64,000 nucleotides of DNA from Streptomyces shenzhenensis. GTDB lineage: Bacteria > Actinomycetota > Actinomycetes > Streptomycetales > Streptomycetaceae. Positions 7,274 to 16,082 of the stretch are shown piece by piece. The first letter of the stretch is position 1. Each line of letters opens with the position of its first letter. The DNA is taken from contig NZ_JAJONF010000006.1 of assembly GCF_021462265.1 (NCBI RefSeq), positions 1-64,000 on the forward strand, read 5' to 3'. Made by a program: the position numbers and the translations under genes. The notes under the pieces were generated by a model. The model ran no database searches. It saw nothing but the letters and a program-made list of their open reading frames with translations, and was not told the origin of the DNA.

Positions 7274-7753
7274 GGCGTGAGCATAGAACTCGTCAGTGCC
7301 GGGCAAAGCGGCGCCTTGACACCGAGGCCTGCTGCTACTCTGGCCGCGGCGGTTCGGGGCAGCACGCAGTGCGTCGCGGTCGGACCCGACGCCGACAGGA
7401 CTCCCTTACGAGGGACCGGCTGGAGGAGGTGGGGCTGTCATGGATCGAAGTCACCCGTGCAGTACCACTCGCTCTTCCGGCCTCTGATTTCTTCTCTGGC
7501 TGGCTGCCGCCTTCTCGTGCGCGTTGTCGTTCGGAAGAGCACTTCGTTTCGCCTGATCCTTCTGACCGGTCCGTTCCGGATCTGTCTGGATCCGTTTGTC
7601 TGATCTGAATCAGTAGCGAAGTCGCCACCGCAACGGTGCGGTGCTCCCCGCTTTGTGGACGTGCCAAACATCCGAAGCCAGGACGTCCCCATTCCGGGTA
7701 GTTCCACCCGTTCGCCGGCGGTCTTCCGCTGCCTGTCGCGAAGGAGCCTGCCC
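7274..7753 (+). promoter_or_regulatory. Long intergenic leader of corA
   Basis: 480 bases separate the SUFU start from the corA start. They hold a TACG-capped hairpin (7402-7415), a strong Shine-Dalgarno stretch (7422-7434) that serves a 15-codon ORF, a pyrimidine-rich segment, and a small hairpin CTGAT/ATCAG at 7600-7613. I could not match the segment to an M-box or another riboswitch by eye. It is probably a regulated 5' untranslated region. Confidence 0.45.
7440..7487 (+). CDS. Putative 15-residue leader peptide upstream of corA
   Basis: ATG at 7440 is preceded by GGAGGAGGTGGGG, one of the strongest ribosome binding sites in the window. It opens a 15-codon frame (MDRSHPCSTTRSSGL) that ends at TGA 7485-7487. 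The stop is 266 bases before the corA start. Short leader ORFs controlling Mg2+ transporter genes are known in enterobacteria (mgtL, corL); a comparable role here is inference. It could also be a chance ORF. Confidence 0.45.
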   Translation: MDRSHPCSTTRSSGL

Positions 7754-8884
7754 ATGTCGATGATCCGCGACCTGCGCGCCGTCGTCCGCCCGTCCCGCCC
7801 CTCGCTGCGCAAGAGCCTGCGTCCGGACAGCGGCGCGTACGACACCACCCGCGACCCCGGCACGCCGTCGGCCGTCGTCGACTGCGCCGTCTACCGCGAC
7901 GGCGCCCGGGTCGAGGCGGGCAAGCCGCTGAGCCCGCACGAGGCGATGCGGCTGGTGCGCCGTGACGGCGGGTTCGTGTGGATCGGGCTGCACGAGCCGA
8001 CCGAGGCCGAATTCGCCGGTATCGCGAGCGAGTTCGGGCTCCACCCGCTGGCCGTCGAGGACGCGGTCCAGGCCCACCAGCGCCCGAAGCTCGAACGCTA
8101 CGACGACTCGCTCTTCACCGTCTTCAAGACCATCCACTACGTCGAGCACGACCAGCTCACCGACACCAGCGAGGTCGTGGAGACCGGCGAGGTCATGTGC
8201 TTCACCGGCCGGGACTTCTTCATCACCGTCCGGCACGGCGGGCAGGGCTCGCTGCGGGCGCTGCGGCACCGGCTCCAGGACGACCCCGAACTGCTCGCCA
8301 AGGGCCCTTCGGCCGTGCTGCACGCCATCGCCGACCACGTCGTGGACGGTTACATCGCCGTCGCCGACGCCGTGCAGGACGACATCGACGAGGTGGAGAC
8401 CGAGGTCTTCACGCCGGGCCGTGGGGGCGGGGTGTCCCGGGGTGTCGACTCGGCGCGGATCTACCAGCTCAAGCGCGAGGTGCTGGAGTTCAAGCGCGCG
8501 GTCTCGCCCCTGCTGCGCCCGATGCAGCTGCTGAGCGAACGGCCCATGCGGCTGGTCGACCCCGACATCCAGAAGTACTTCCGGGACGTCGCCGACCACC
8601 TCGCCCGGGTCCAGGAGCAGGTCATCGGCTTCGACGAACTCCTCAACTCCATCCTCCAGGCCAACCTCGCGCAGGCGTCCGTGGCGCAGAACGAGGACAT
8701 GCGGAAGATCACGGCATGGGCCGCGATCATCGCCGTGCCGACGATGGTGTGCGGTGTGTACGGCATGAACTTCAAGTACATGCCGGAGCTGCACTGGAGG
8801 TACGGCTACCCGGTGATCATGGGCATCACGGTCTGCATCTGCCTCGGCATCCACCGGACGCTCAAGCGCAACGGCTGGCTCTAG
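7754..8884 (+). CDS. corA: CorA family magnesium/cobalt transporter
   Basis: A 376-residue protein with the CorA layout: a large cytoplasmic N-terminal domain, a long stalk helix, then two C-terminal membrane helices. The signature YGMNF is at residues 336-340, and the following loop reads MPEL, close to the usual MPEL selectivity loop. The start at 7754 has AAGGAG seven bases upstream. It forms a homopentameric, Mg2+-gated channel in the membrane (family knowledge). The long leader upstream suggests post-transcriptional control. A magnesium theme continues with the MgtE-like gene at 10.5 kb. Confidence 0.95.
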   Translation: MSMIRDLRAVVRPSRPSLRKSLRPDSGAYDTTRDPGTPSAVVDCAVYRDGARVEAGKPLSPHEAMRLVRRDGGFVWIGLHEPTEAEFAGIASEFGLHPLAVEDAVQAHQRPKLERYDDSLFTVFKTIHYVEHDQLTDTSEVVETGEVMCFTGRDFFITVRHGGQGSLRALRHRLQDDPELLAKGPSAVLHAIADHVVDGYIAVADAVQDDIDEVETEVFTPGRGGGVSRGVDSARIYQLKREVLEFKRAVSPLLRPMQLLSERPMRLVDPDIQKYFRDVADHLARVQEQVIGFDELLNSILQANLAQASVAQNEDMRKITAWAAIIAVPTMVCGVYGMNFKYMPELHWRYGYPVIMGITVCICLGIHRTLKRNGWL

Positions 8885-8894
8885 GGTGGGCGCC

Positions 8895-9407
8895 ATGACA
8901 AGCGAGCTGCTCGACCAGGCCCTCGTCGAGGAGGCCACGAAGAAGTCCGGCCTCATCTGGGTACGGGCCGCGGGAGCGGCGGCCGCGCGTGCGGTGTGGC
9001 ACGCGTGGGCCGACGGGGGCGTGTACCTGGTCGGCGACGGGGCCGAGCAGCCGCTGGGTGAGCTGGCCGACGGGGGGTCGGCGGAGGTGACCGTCCGCAG
9101 CAAGGACAAGGGCGGCCGACTGGTCACCTGGACGGCGACGGTCACGGAACTGCCCGCCGGCACCCCGGAGTGGGACGCGGCGGTGGCCGAACTGAAGGGC
9201 AAACGCCTCAACGCCCCCGACGGCGAGGCGATGACGGACCGCTGGGCGAGGGAGTGCAGGGTGCTGCGCCTGACGCCGACGGGGGCGGTCTCGCCTCTTC
9301 CGGAGGGCAGCCTGTCCGAGCCGCCGGTCGCGTCCCCGGCGACGACCCGCGGCCCCGTCCCGGCCGGCCTGCCACGGCTGCTTGCCAAGCGCCGAAAGCC
9401 CAAGTAG
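8895..9407 (+). CDS. Conserved hypothetical protein, possibly FMN-binding split-barrel-like
   Basis: A 170-residue cytosolic protein that starts 11 bases after corA, so probably the same transcript. The N-terminal half (SGLIWVRAAG, then a short beta-rich stretch to VTWTATVTEL) resembles pyridoxamine-oxidase-like split-barrel proteins, but no cofactor motif is visible. The C-terminus is Pro-rich and ends in a basic KRRKPK tail. The ATG at 8895 is used; a GTG at 8886 is possible. Function unknown. Confidence 0.75.
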   Translation: MTSELLDQALVEEATKKSGLIWVRAAGAAAARAVWHAWADGGVYLVGDGAEQPLGELADGGSAEVTVRSKDKGGRLVTWTATVTELPAGTPEWDAAVAELKGKRLNAPDGEAMTDRWARECRVLRLTPTGAVSPLPEGSLSEPPVASPATTRGPVPAGLPRLLAKRRKPK

Positions 9408-9618
9408 CCAGAGCCCGAGCAGAGTTGGGCACCGCCGAACACCACCGTCGTGGCGCACCGCCGTTGCGGCGGGCTCCAGAAACCCGAACGCCCCGCACAC
9501 CCGCCGATCCGTCAGATCCGCCGGTCTTCCGCCTCCGCCCGCAACGGCGCTCAGCCCCCGCGGCGCCGACCGGCGGTACCGAACCCACCGCAAGCCCCGC
9601 CCACGCCGCCGCCGGCCG

Positions 9619-10350
9619 CTACGACGACGGTAATTGCTTCCCGTAGTCGACCGTCTCGCCCTTCTCCGGTTCGGCCACGCTGAAGTCCTTGCCCCAGTCG
9701 GAGAAGGTGAGGGTGCCGGCGCCGCCGGCGCGTTGCAGGCGGAGAGGGTAGGGCTTGCCCCGCAGGGAGACGTCGAGGGTGCCCCCGGAGCCGCCGTCGC
9801 CGGTGATGCGGATGGTGGGGGTGCCCGACTGGTCGTGGTGACCGGCCGTCGAGAGCGAACCGTGCAGGGTCAGCAGGCCCGAGAGGAGGACGTCCTTGTC
9901 CGTGAAGCCGCTGAACTTCTTGTACGCGGGATCCGTCCGCGGCACCTTCACGTACTTGCCGTCGAGCTTGGTCGCGGCGGTCGTGTCGCTGCCGTCGGCG
10001 TGGTTCCAGAACCCCGAGTCAGCCTGCAGATACAGCGTGTCGCCGACCCGCAGGAGCTGGAACGTCGAGCCCTTCGAGGTGACCGACCCGGTCCCGCCGT
10101 CCTTGTTGAGGCGCATGTCCAGCTGGTACGTACGCCCGCTCGTGACCACCGTCCCGGCCATCCGCACCGTCGCCACCGACGACGCCGCCGCCCGCGTCTT
10201 CGACTGGATCACGTCCGGCGCCAGCTTGCCCACCCCGTTCGTGCCCGCGTCGGGATCCCCGCCGCAGCCGGTGAGGACGGCCAGTGCGCACACGGCGGTG
10301 ACCAGTGCGGCGTGGCGAGTACGGCCCGGAGCGATCGCGGTCACGGACAC
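9619..10350 (-). CDS. LppX/LprG-like lipoprotein
   Basis: A 243-residue secreted protein. The N-terminus holds a basic start, a hydrophobic stretch (ALVTAVCALAVL) and a lipobox LTGC, so Cys is lipidated and the protein is anchored to the outer face of the membrane. The mature part resembles actinobacterial LppX_LprAFG proteins, which hold hydrophobic ligands in a half-barrel fold. The GTG at 10350 has AAAGG six bases upstream; a second GTG lies two codons later. It is divergent from the MgtE-like gene, with a spacer of about 190 bases. Confidence 0.75.
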   Translation of the reverse strand: MSVTAIAPGRTRHAALVTAVCALAVLTGCGGDPDAGTNGVGKLAPDVIQSKTRAAASSVATVRMAGTVVTSGRTYQLDMRLNKDGGTGSVTSKGSTFQLLRVGDTLYLQADSGFWNHADGSDTTAATKLDGKYVKVPRTDPAYKKFSGFTDKDVLLSGLLTLHGSLSTAGHHDQSGTPTIRITGDGGSGGTLDVSLRGKPYPLRLQRAGGAGTLTFSDWGKDFSVAEPEKGETVDYGKQLPSS

Positions 10351-10543
10351 GGCCGCCTTTCTGAGGGGTCCGGCAGGGCGTACCGCAGCGTACCGGTGCC
10401 CGACCCGCCCGGCGGAGCCAGTCCGTCCGGACCGCCCACCAGGGCGTATCCGATCGGTACGGGCTAGCCTGAAGCCCACCGAGCGGGCGGAAGGGACTGA
10501 CAAACACGTAAGCGGTAATTCGGTAGGTAAAGGAAGCAACACC

Positions 10544-11857
10544 ATGGCAGCCGGCGCTCCCCGCATCTTCGTCTCGCACCTCGCCGGTGTCCCCGTCTTC
10601 GATCCCGCCGGCGACAAGGTGGGCCGCCTCCGGGACCTCGTCGTCATGCTGCGGGTGCGCCGCCGCCCGCCCCGGCTGCTCGGCCTGGTCGTCGAACTGT
10701 CCACCCGGCGCCGCATCTTCCTGCCCATGACCCGGGTGACCGGCGTGGAGTCCGGCCAGGTCATCACCACCGGCGTGGTGAACGTCCGCCGCTTCGAGCA
10801 GCGCCCCACCGAACGTCTGGTCTTCGGTGAACTCCTCGACCGCCGTGTCCAGCTGGTCGAGACCGGCGAGGAGGTCACCGTCCTCGACCTGGCCGTGCAG
10901 CAGCTGCCGACCCGCCGGGACTGGGAGATCGACCGGGTCTTCGTCCGCAAGGGAAGAACCGGAACCTTCCGGCGGACCAGGGGGGAGACGCTCACCGTCG
11001 AGTGGTCGCAGGTCACCGGGTTCTCCCTGGAGGAGCACGGCCAGGGCGCCGAGAGCCTGCTCGCCACCTTCGAGCAGCTGCGCCCCGCCGACCTCGCCAA
11101 CATGCTGCACCACCTCTCCGCCAAGCGCCGCGCGGAGGTGGCCGCGGCCCTCGACGACGACCGGCTGGCCGACGTACTCGAAGAACTCCCCGAGGACGAC
11201 CAGATCGAGATCCTCGGCAAGCTGAAGGAGGAGCGGGCGGCGGACGTCCTGGAGGCCATGGACCCGGACGACGCGGCCGACCTGCTCGCCGAACTCCCCG
11301 AGGCCGACAAGGAACGGCTGCTGAGCCTGATGGAGCCGGCCGACGCGGCCGAGATGCGGCGCCTGATGTCGTACGAGGAACACACGGCGGGCGGTCTGAT
11401 GACCACCGAACCGATCGTCCTGCGTCCGGACGCCACCGTCGCCGACGCCCTCGCCCGGGTCCGCAACCCCGATCTCTCCCCGGCCCTCGCCGCCCAGGTC
11501 TACGTCTGCCGGCCGCCCGACGAGACCCCGACCGGCAAGTACCTGGGCACCGTGCACTTCCAGCGGCTGCTGCGCGATCCCCCGTACACCCTGGTCAGTT
11601 CGCTGGTCGACGACGACCTGCAACCCCTCGACCCCGACGCCACGCTCCCGGTCATCGCCGGGTTCTTCGCCACGTACGACATGGTCGCGGCGCCCGTGGT
11701 GGACGAATCGGGGTCGCTGCTCGGCGCGGTGACCGTGGACGACGTCCTCGACCACATGCTGCCGGAGGACTGGCGGGAGACCGAGTTCCACCTGGCCGAG
11801 GGGGAGCCGGCGGCGGAGAAGACGCCGGAGAGGAGGGCGGGGATCCATGGTGCCTGA
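10544..11857 (+). CDS. Soluble MgtE N-terminal/CBS-domain protein with PRC-barrel
   Basis: A 437-residue protein. Residues 1-75 form a PRC-barrel-like segment (VFDPAGDKVGRLRDLVV). The middle (about 185-285) is the MgtE N superhelix with repeated L(A/L)ELPEDD and DPDDAADLLAEL motifs, and residues 290-420 are two CBS domains. The five-helix MgtE channel domain is absent, so this is not a transporter by itself. In MgtE these domains sense cytosolic Mg2+ and gate the pore; here they may act in trans. Its last 11 bases overlap the DUF1003 membrane gene. Confidence 0.9.
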   Translation: MAAGAPRIFVSHLAGVPVFDPAGDKVGRLRDLVVMLRVRRRPPRLLGLVVELSTRRRIFLPMTRVTGVESGQVITTGVVNVRRFEQRPTERLVFGELLDRRVQLVETGEEVTVLDLAVQQLPTRRDWEIDRVFVRKGRTGTFRRTRGETLTVEWSQVTGFSLEEHGQGAESLLATFEQLRPADLANMLHHLSAKRRAEVAAALDDDRLADVLEELPEDDQIEILGKLKEERAADVLEAMDPDDAADLLAELPEADKERLLSLMEPADAAEMRRLMSYEEHTAGGLMTTEPIVLRPDATVADALARVRNPDLSPALAAQVYVCRPPDETPTGKYLGTVHFQRLLRDPPYTLVSSLVDDDLQPLDPDATLPVIAGFFATYDMVAAPVVDESGSLLGAVTVDDVLDHMLPEDWRETEFHLAEGEPAAEKTPERRAGIHGA

Positions 11858-12443
11858 GCGCGAGAGCACCCGTGAGCGGACGCCGTCCGGCGCCACGGCC
11901 GCCAGCCGGTCGCGCGGTCACCGCCTGGACCAGCCGCGCCCGCCGCGGCGCAGGCTGCTGCCGGAGTGGGACCCGGACGCCTTCGGACGGCTGTCCGAGC
12001 GCATCGCCCGCTTCCTGGGCACCGGACGGTTCATCGTCTGGATGACGTTCGTGATCATCCTGTGGGTCCTGTGGAACGTCACGGTACCCGGCAGGCTCCG
12101 CTTCGACGAGTACCCGTTCATCTTCCTGACCCTGGCCCTGTCCCTGCAGGCCTCCTACGCGGCCCCGCTGATCCTGCTCGCGCAGAACAGGCAGGACGAC
12201 CGCGACCGCGTCAACCTCGAACAGGACCGAAAGCAGAACGAGCGGTCCATCGCCGACACCGAGTACCTGACCCGGGAGATCGCCGCCCTGCGCATGGGCC
12301 TGGGCGAGGTGGCGACCCGGGACTGGATCCGCTCGGAGCTCCAGGACCTGCTGAAAGACATGGACGAGCGGCGGGACGGCCATCACGAACACGCGGTATT
12401 CCCGGCAGAACGGTCGGGGAGGCGTGACGTAGACGACCGCTGA
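11847..12443 (+). CDS. DUF1003 membrane protein
   Basis: A 198-residue protein with a disordered basic N-terminus, two membrane helices (about residues 60-80 and 91-113; FIVWMTFVIILWVLWN and FIFLTLALSLQASYAAPLIL) and a charged C-terminal coiled-coil-like region. This is the DUF1003 pattern. The start overlaps the MgtE-like gene by 11 bases, implying coupled translation and a joint role, perhaps membrane attachment of the MgtE-N/CBS sensor (inference). Function is unknown in the family. Confidence 0.85.
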   Translation: MVPERESTRERTPSGATAASRSRGHRLDQPRPPRRRLLPEWDPDAFGRLSERIARFLGTGRFIVWMTFVIILWVLWNVTVPGRLRFDEYPFIFLTLALSLQASYAAPLILLAQNRQDDRDRVNLEQDRKQNERSIADTEYLTREIAALRMGLGEVATRDWIRSELQDLLKDMDERRDGHHEHAVFPAERSGRRDVDDR

Positions 12444-12486
12444 GGGGCGTTATAGGGGGCCTGGGCCGCGCCGTACCATCGTTGGT

Positions 12487-13620
12487 ATGGCTAGCGAAGA
12501 CGCGGTGCGCGAGGCACTGGCGACGGTGAACGACCCCGAGATCAACCGGCCCATCACCGAACTGGGGATGGTCAAATCGGTGGTGATCGGGGAGGACGGC
12601 GCGGTCGCGGTCACCGTGTACCTGACCGTGTCCGGCTGCCCCATGCGGGACACGATCACCCAGCGCGTCACCGAGGCGGTCTCCCGGGTCGAGGGCGTCA
12701 CCCGGGTCGACGTCACCCTGGACGTGATGAGCGACGAGCAGCGCAGGGAGCTGGCCTCCGCCCTGCGCGGCGGTCAGGCCGAGCGCGAGGTCCCCTTCGC
12801 CAAGCCCGGCAGCCTCACCCGCGTCTACGCGGTCGCCTCCGGCAAGGGCGGCGTCGGCAAGTCGTCGGTCACGGTCAACCTCGCCGTCGCGATGGCCGCC
12901 GACGGCCTCAAGGTGGGCGTGGTCGACGCGGACATCTACGGCCACTCCGTCCCGCGCATGCTCGGCGCGGACGGCAGCCCGACCCAGGTCGAGAACATGA
13001 TCATGCCGCCGTCGGCGAACGGCGTGAAGGTCATCTCCATCGGCATGTTCACCCCGGGCAACGCCCCGGTGGTCTGGCGCGGCCCGATGCTGCACCGGGC
13101 CCTCCAGCAGTTCCTCGCCGACGTCTACTGGGGCGACCTGGACGTCCTCCTCCTCGACCTGCCGCCCGGCACCGGTGACATCGCCATCTCGGTCGCCCAG
13201 CTGGTCCCGAACGCCGAGATCCTGGTCGTGACCACGCCTCAGCAGGCGGCGGCCGAGGTCGCCGAGCGGGCGGGCTCCATCGCGGTCCAGACCCACCAGA
13301 AGATCGTCGGCGTGGTCGAGAACATGTCCGGCCTGCCCTGCCCGCACTGCGGCGAGATGGTCGACGTCTTCGGCACGGGCGGCGGCCAGAGTGTCGCCGA
13401 CGGCCTCACCCGTGCGACGGGTGCGACCGTCCCCGTCCTCGGCTCCATCCCCATCGACGTCCGCCTCCGCGAGGGCGGCGACGAGGGCAAGCCGGTGGTC
13501 CTGACCGACCCGGACAGCCCGGCGGGAGCTGCCCTGCGCGGCATCGCCGGCAAACTGGGCGGCAGGCAGCGAGGCCTCTCGGGCATGTCCTTGGGTATCA
13601 CCCCGCGCAACAAGTTCTAG
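12487..13620 (+). CDS. mrp: Mrp/NBP35-type ATPase, Fe-S cluster carrier
   Basis: A 377-residue protein. The N-terminal 90 residues are an MIP18 (DUF59) domain, followed by a ParA/MinD-like P-loop ATPase with deviant Walker A SGKGGVGKSS at 118-127, DADIYGHS and LLLDLPPGTGD. A CPHCG motif near residue 285 matches the cluster-binding CxxC of ApbC/Mrp proteins. It carries [Fe-S] clusters to apo-proteins in the cytosol. A terminator follows it. The position near tatB and sigE is conserved in mycobacteria. Confidence 0.93.
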   Translation: MASEDAVREALATVNDPEINRPITELGMVKSVVIGEDGAVAVTVYLTVSGCPMRDTITQRVTEAVSRVEGVTRVDVTLDVMSDEQRRELASALRGGQAEREVPFAKPGSLTRVYAVASGKGGVGKSSVTVNLAVAMAADGLKVGVVDADIYGHSVPRMLGADGSPTQVENMIMPPSANGVKVISIGMFTPGNAPVVWRGPMLHRALQQFLADVYWGDLDVLLLDLPPGTGDIAISVAQLVPNAEILVVTTPQQAAAEVAERAGSIAVQTHQKIVGVVENMSGLPCPHCGEMVDVFGTGGGQSVADGLTRATGATVPVLGSIPIDVRLREGGDEGKPVVLTDPDSPAGAALRGIAGKLGGRQRGLSGMSLGITPRNKF

Positions 13621-13639
13621 AGTCCCAGCCGGGAACCAC

Positions 13640-13659
13640 GGCGCCCCGCAAGGGGCGCC
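13640..13659. terminator. GCAA-capped hairpin downstream of mrp
   Basis: A perfect 8-bp stem GGCGCCCC/GGGGCGCC closes a GCAA tetraloop 20 bases after the mrp stop codon. It is the first of two hairpins in this convergent spacer. Confidence 0.6.
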
Positions 13660-13746
13660 GGCTGTTCCGATGCGCGGCTCCGCCGCGTGGGCGCGACAAG
13701 CCACGACGCACCCGCGGTCGCGCGACGACCACAGCCCCCTGCGGTG

Positions 13747-13773
13747 AAGGGGCGCCCACCACCGGCGCCCCTT
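13747..13773. terminator. Hairpin terminator with T-run
   Basis: A 10-bp perfect stem (13747-13756 and 13764-13773) followed by TTC lies 4 bases from the stop of the minus-strand hypothetical gene. It can serve both convergent genes. Confidence 0.7.
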
Positions 13774-13776
13774 TTC

Positions 13777-14448
13777 TCATGCGTACGCGGCGATGTCCTT
13801 GATCATCGCGAACCCCAGCCCGTACGCGCTCATCCCCCGCCCGTACGCCCCGAGGTGCACGCCCGCCTCCGTGGACCCGGCCAGCACCCAGCCGAACTCC
13901 GACTCCCGGTAGTGGAACGGCGTGGCCACTCCGTCCACCGGCAGTGACAGCGACGACCAGGCGTCGCCGGCCAGGTCGTCCGCCAGCTCCCACGCGGTCT
14001 CGGTCTGCTGCTCCAGCCAGTCGTCCCGCAGGCTGTGGTCCATCTGGCCCGGCCAGGTGAAGGAGAGCAGGCCGACGCCCGCCAGCCACGCGGCGGACGA
14101 CACCGACGTGGCCTCCAGGAGGCCGGTCCCGTCGGCGCTCCTGCGGGACGGGCTCGCCGCGACGGTCACGACCACCGCGAACTTCTCCCTCGACTCGCTC
14201 GCGGCGGCGGCCAGGTGCTCGTTGCGCACCGACGGCTCGTCCCCGTGCCCGATCGAACCGTGCTCGACGGCCCCGTCGGCCGCCGTGCCCACCTGCATCA
14301 GCCAGCGCGGCCCCGTGAAGGCCTCGTCGAGGCCGTACCAGGGGAAGGGCGCCTCCAGGTAGCCGTCGACCGTACGGCGGGCGAGGCGGACCTGCTGTTG
14401 GTCCTCCGCGACCGGCGCCTGTCCGTCCACCCGACTTGTCGTCTCCAT
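13777..14448 (-). CDS. Conserved Streptomyces hypothetical protein
   Basis: A 223-residue soluble protein without signal peptide or membrane helix. It is rich in Trp and aromatic residues (FPWYGLDEAFTGPRWLMQVG near residue 35). The C-terminal half is predicted beta-rich (HYRESEFGWVLAGS). No catalytic motif is recognised. It lies between mrp and tatB and is a familiar unnamed gene at this locus in Streptomyces. Nothing in the sequence indicates function. Confidence 0.7.
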   Translation of the reverse strand: METTSRVDGQAPVAEDQQQVRLARRTVDGYLEAPFPWYGLDEAFTGPRWLMQVGTAADGAVEHGSIGHGDEPSVRNEHLAAAASESREKFAVVVTVAASPSRRSADGTGLLEATSVSSAAWLAGVGLLSFTWPGQMDHSLRDDWLEQQTETAWELADDLAGDAWSSLSLPVDGVATPFHYRESEFGWVLAGSTEAGVHLGAYGRGMSAYGLGFAMIKDIAAYA

Positions 14449-14619
14449 CTGCCCGGACGCCTCCTAGCTCTCGTCGGTCCGGGGCGGCCCGCCCCCCTTC
14501 GGGCGCACTCGTCCGGTCCGCACAACAACTCGGCAGCATATCGACACCGCCGCAACCAGCAGCGAAACCGCCCGGTGCGTGGGTCGCACGGGCGGCGGGT
14601 TCGGGGGTGCAAAAGACGT

Positions 14620-14666
14620 ATGAGCGGCGCACACGCGGTATGAAACGCGTCACGTGCGCCGCTCAT
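14620..14666 (-). terminator. Large hairpin downstream of tatB
   Basis: A 13-bp perfect outer stem (14620-14632 and 14654-14666) continues into a 5-bp inner stem (14633-14637 and 14646-14650) after a 3-base bulge. It begins 22 bases beyond the tatB stop. Together with its flanks this accounts for most of the 239-base gap at 14449-14687. Confidence 0.8.
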
Positions 14667-14687
14667 GCGCGGGTCGGTGATCCGGAG

Positions 14688-15131
14688 TCAGGTGGCGTCC
14701 GCGTCGAAGGGCGGACGGTCGTTGCCCGGATCGTCCGGCTTCTTGGTCATGTCGATCCGGCCGCTGCCCGAGGAACCGCTCCCGGAGGACGACGGCGAGG
14801 GGCCGGTGTCGCTGCTGTGCACCGCGTCCGTGACCTCGGCCATCTCCTTCTTCAGGTCGAAGCCGTTGCGGATCTCCTTCAGCCCCAGCTCGTCACTGTC
14901 GAGGTGCTTGCGGATGAAGGTCTTGGGGTTGAGGTCCTCCAGCTCGAAGTCCTTGAACTCCGGGCCGAGTTCCTGCCGGATGTCGTCTTTGGCACTCTCC
15001 GAGAACTCCCGGATCTTGCGGATGGTCCGCATGACGTCCTGGATGACCTTCGGGAGCTTGTCCGGACCGAAGACGAGCACGGCGAGGACGACGATCGTCA
15101 CCAGCTCTAGTGGTCCTATGTCATTGAACAC
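14688..15131 (-). CDS. tatB: Sec-independent translocase component TatB
   Basis: A 147-residue protein with the TatA/B fold. It begins MFNDIGPLELVTIVVLAVL, a single N-terminal membrane helix with the conserved Glu and a following FGP hinge (FGPDKLP). An amphipathic helix and an acidic region come next, and the tail is Ser/Gly-rich and disordered. It acts with TatC to receive folded twin-arginine substrates at the membrane. One Tat-type lipoprotein substrate is encoded in the same window at 47.9 kb. The position beside sigE/rseA/htrA is conserved in actinobacteria. Confidence 0.93.
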   Translation of the reverse strand: MFNDIGPLELVTIVVLAVLVFGPDKLPKVIQDVMRTIRKIREFSESAKDDIRQELGPEFKDFELEDLNPKTFIRKHLDSDELGLKEIRNGFDLKKEMAEVTDAVHSSDTGPSPSSSGSGSSGSGRIDMTKKPDDPGNDRPPFDADAT

Positions 15132-15332
15132 CTGAAGCTCCTTGCGATGTCCTCGGTCCTCGGCCCTCCGGTCGCTGTTGCGGGTCTTCCGTGGTCCGGG
15201 CCGGGTCCACGGTACCCGGCCGACCTGTCCGTCCGGTACCGCCCCGAGGTGTCCGACTGTGTGTGTACGACCGGTTTTCCGGGTTGTTTGCCTAGTCGGG
15301 ACACGAGCGGGGCCCCGGCTGTGAGGTTTCTG

Positions 15333-15923
15333 TCAGTTCCTGTCCGGAACGCCGGGGCGGTCGCCGGGGTGGTCGAGCGGCAGGGGGGTCAGGCCGTGCA
15401 CGCCGTGCACCTGGACGACGGCGAGGTCGTAGCCGGCGTCGCCGCCGACAACGGTCGCCCGGGCGGTGACTCCGCTGCTGAACGTCACGGTTATCCGGCC
15501 GCCCGCCAGCACCGCGGCAGCGACGACGTGGTTGGTGGTGAGGATCCGCCCACGGGTGTCGATGACGAAGCCGGTGCCGGTGGCCTGTTCGCCGGTGCCG
15601 GTGACGCTCAGGGTGACGACGCTGGGCAGCGCACGCGCGGCGATCCCGGCGACGTCGCCGGGCGGCCGCCCGGGCGGCGGCGGACCCGGCCGGGGCAGCT
15701 GTACGGCCTCCAGGCCGCCGGTGCGCTCCAGAGAGGCGCCTGTCAGCCCGCCGACCGCGCCGGAGAGCACGCAGAGCACCAGCGCCCCCACGACGAACGT
15801 CCCTCGGCTCCGTGACCGCCGCCGCACAACCACGGCCCCGGTCGTGCCGTCCTGCGGGAGGGCCGGAGTGTTGCCGGTGGTGTCGCCGGGTGTCCCCGGT
15901 GACGTCGGTATCCCCTCGTCCAT
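15333..15923 (-). pseudogene. Truncated HtrA-like trypsin-type protease, catalytic Ser and PDZ missing
   Basis: The 196-residue frame has an Arg-rich cytoplasmic N-terminus, one membrane helix (FVVGALVLCVLSGAVGGLTG) and the first half of an S1C protease. The catalytic His is in LTTNHVV and the Asp in AGYDLAVVQV. It then breaks off after GLTPLPL and ends in the unrelated tail DHPGDRPGVPDRN. The GNSGGP Ser motif and the PDZ domain expected over the next 250-300 residues are absent, and only about 200 bases remain before tatB, so the loss is a deletion and not a simple frameshift. Family members here normally have 400 or more residues. Either a pseudogene or a membrane-anchored non-proteolytic remnant. 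Confidence 0.75.
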
Positions 15924-16082
15924 GCTCTCCTCGCGGGCTCACCGCGGCCCGGCCCTGGCCCGGGCTGGTTCGCGGAAGGTCGGCTCCCTGCCCGCGGCGG
16001 TGTCACGGGCATGGCCGGCTCACAGGATTCAACCAGGTTCACGAGTCGCCGCGCAGGGCCGTTCGGCAGGTGGGCGGGTCGG

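Noticed and set aside
7330..7440. tRNA or known riboswitch in the corA leader
   Set aside because: No cloverleaf could be built, and the M-box conserved segments were not recognisable by eye; a covariance-model search would decide.
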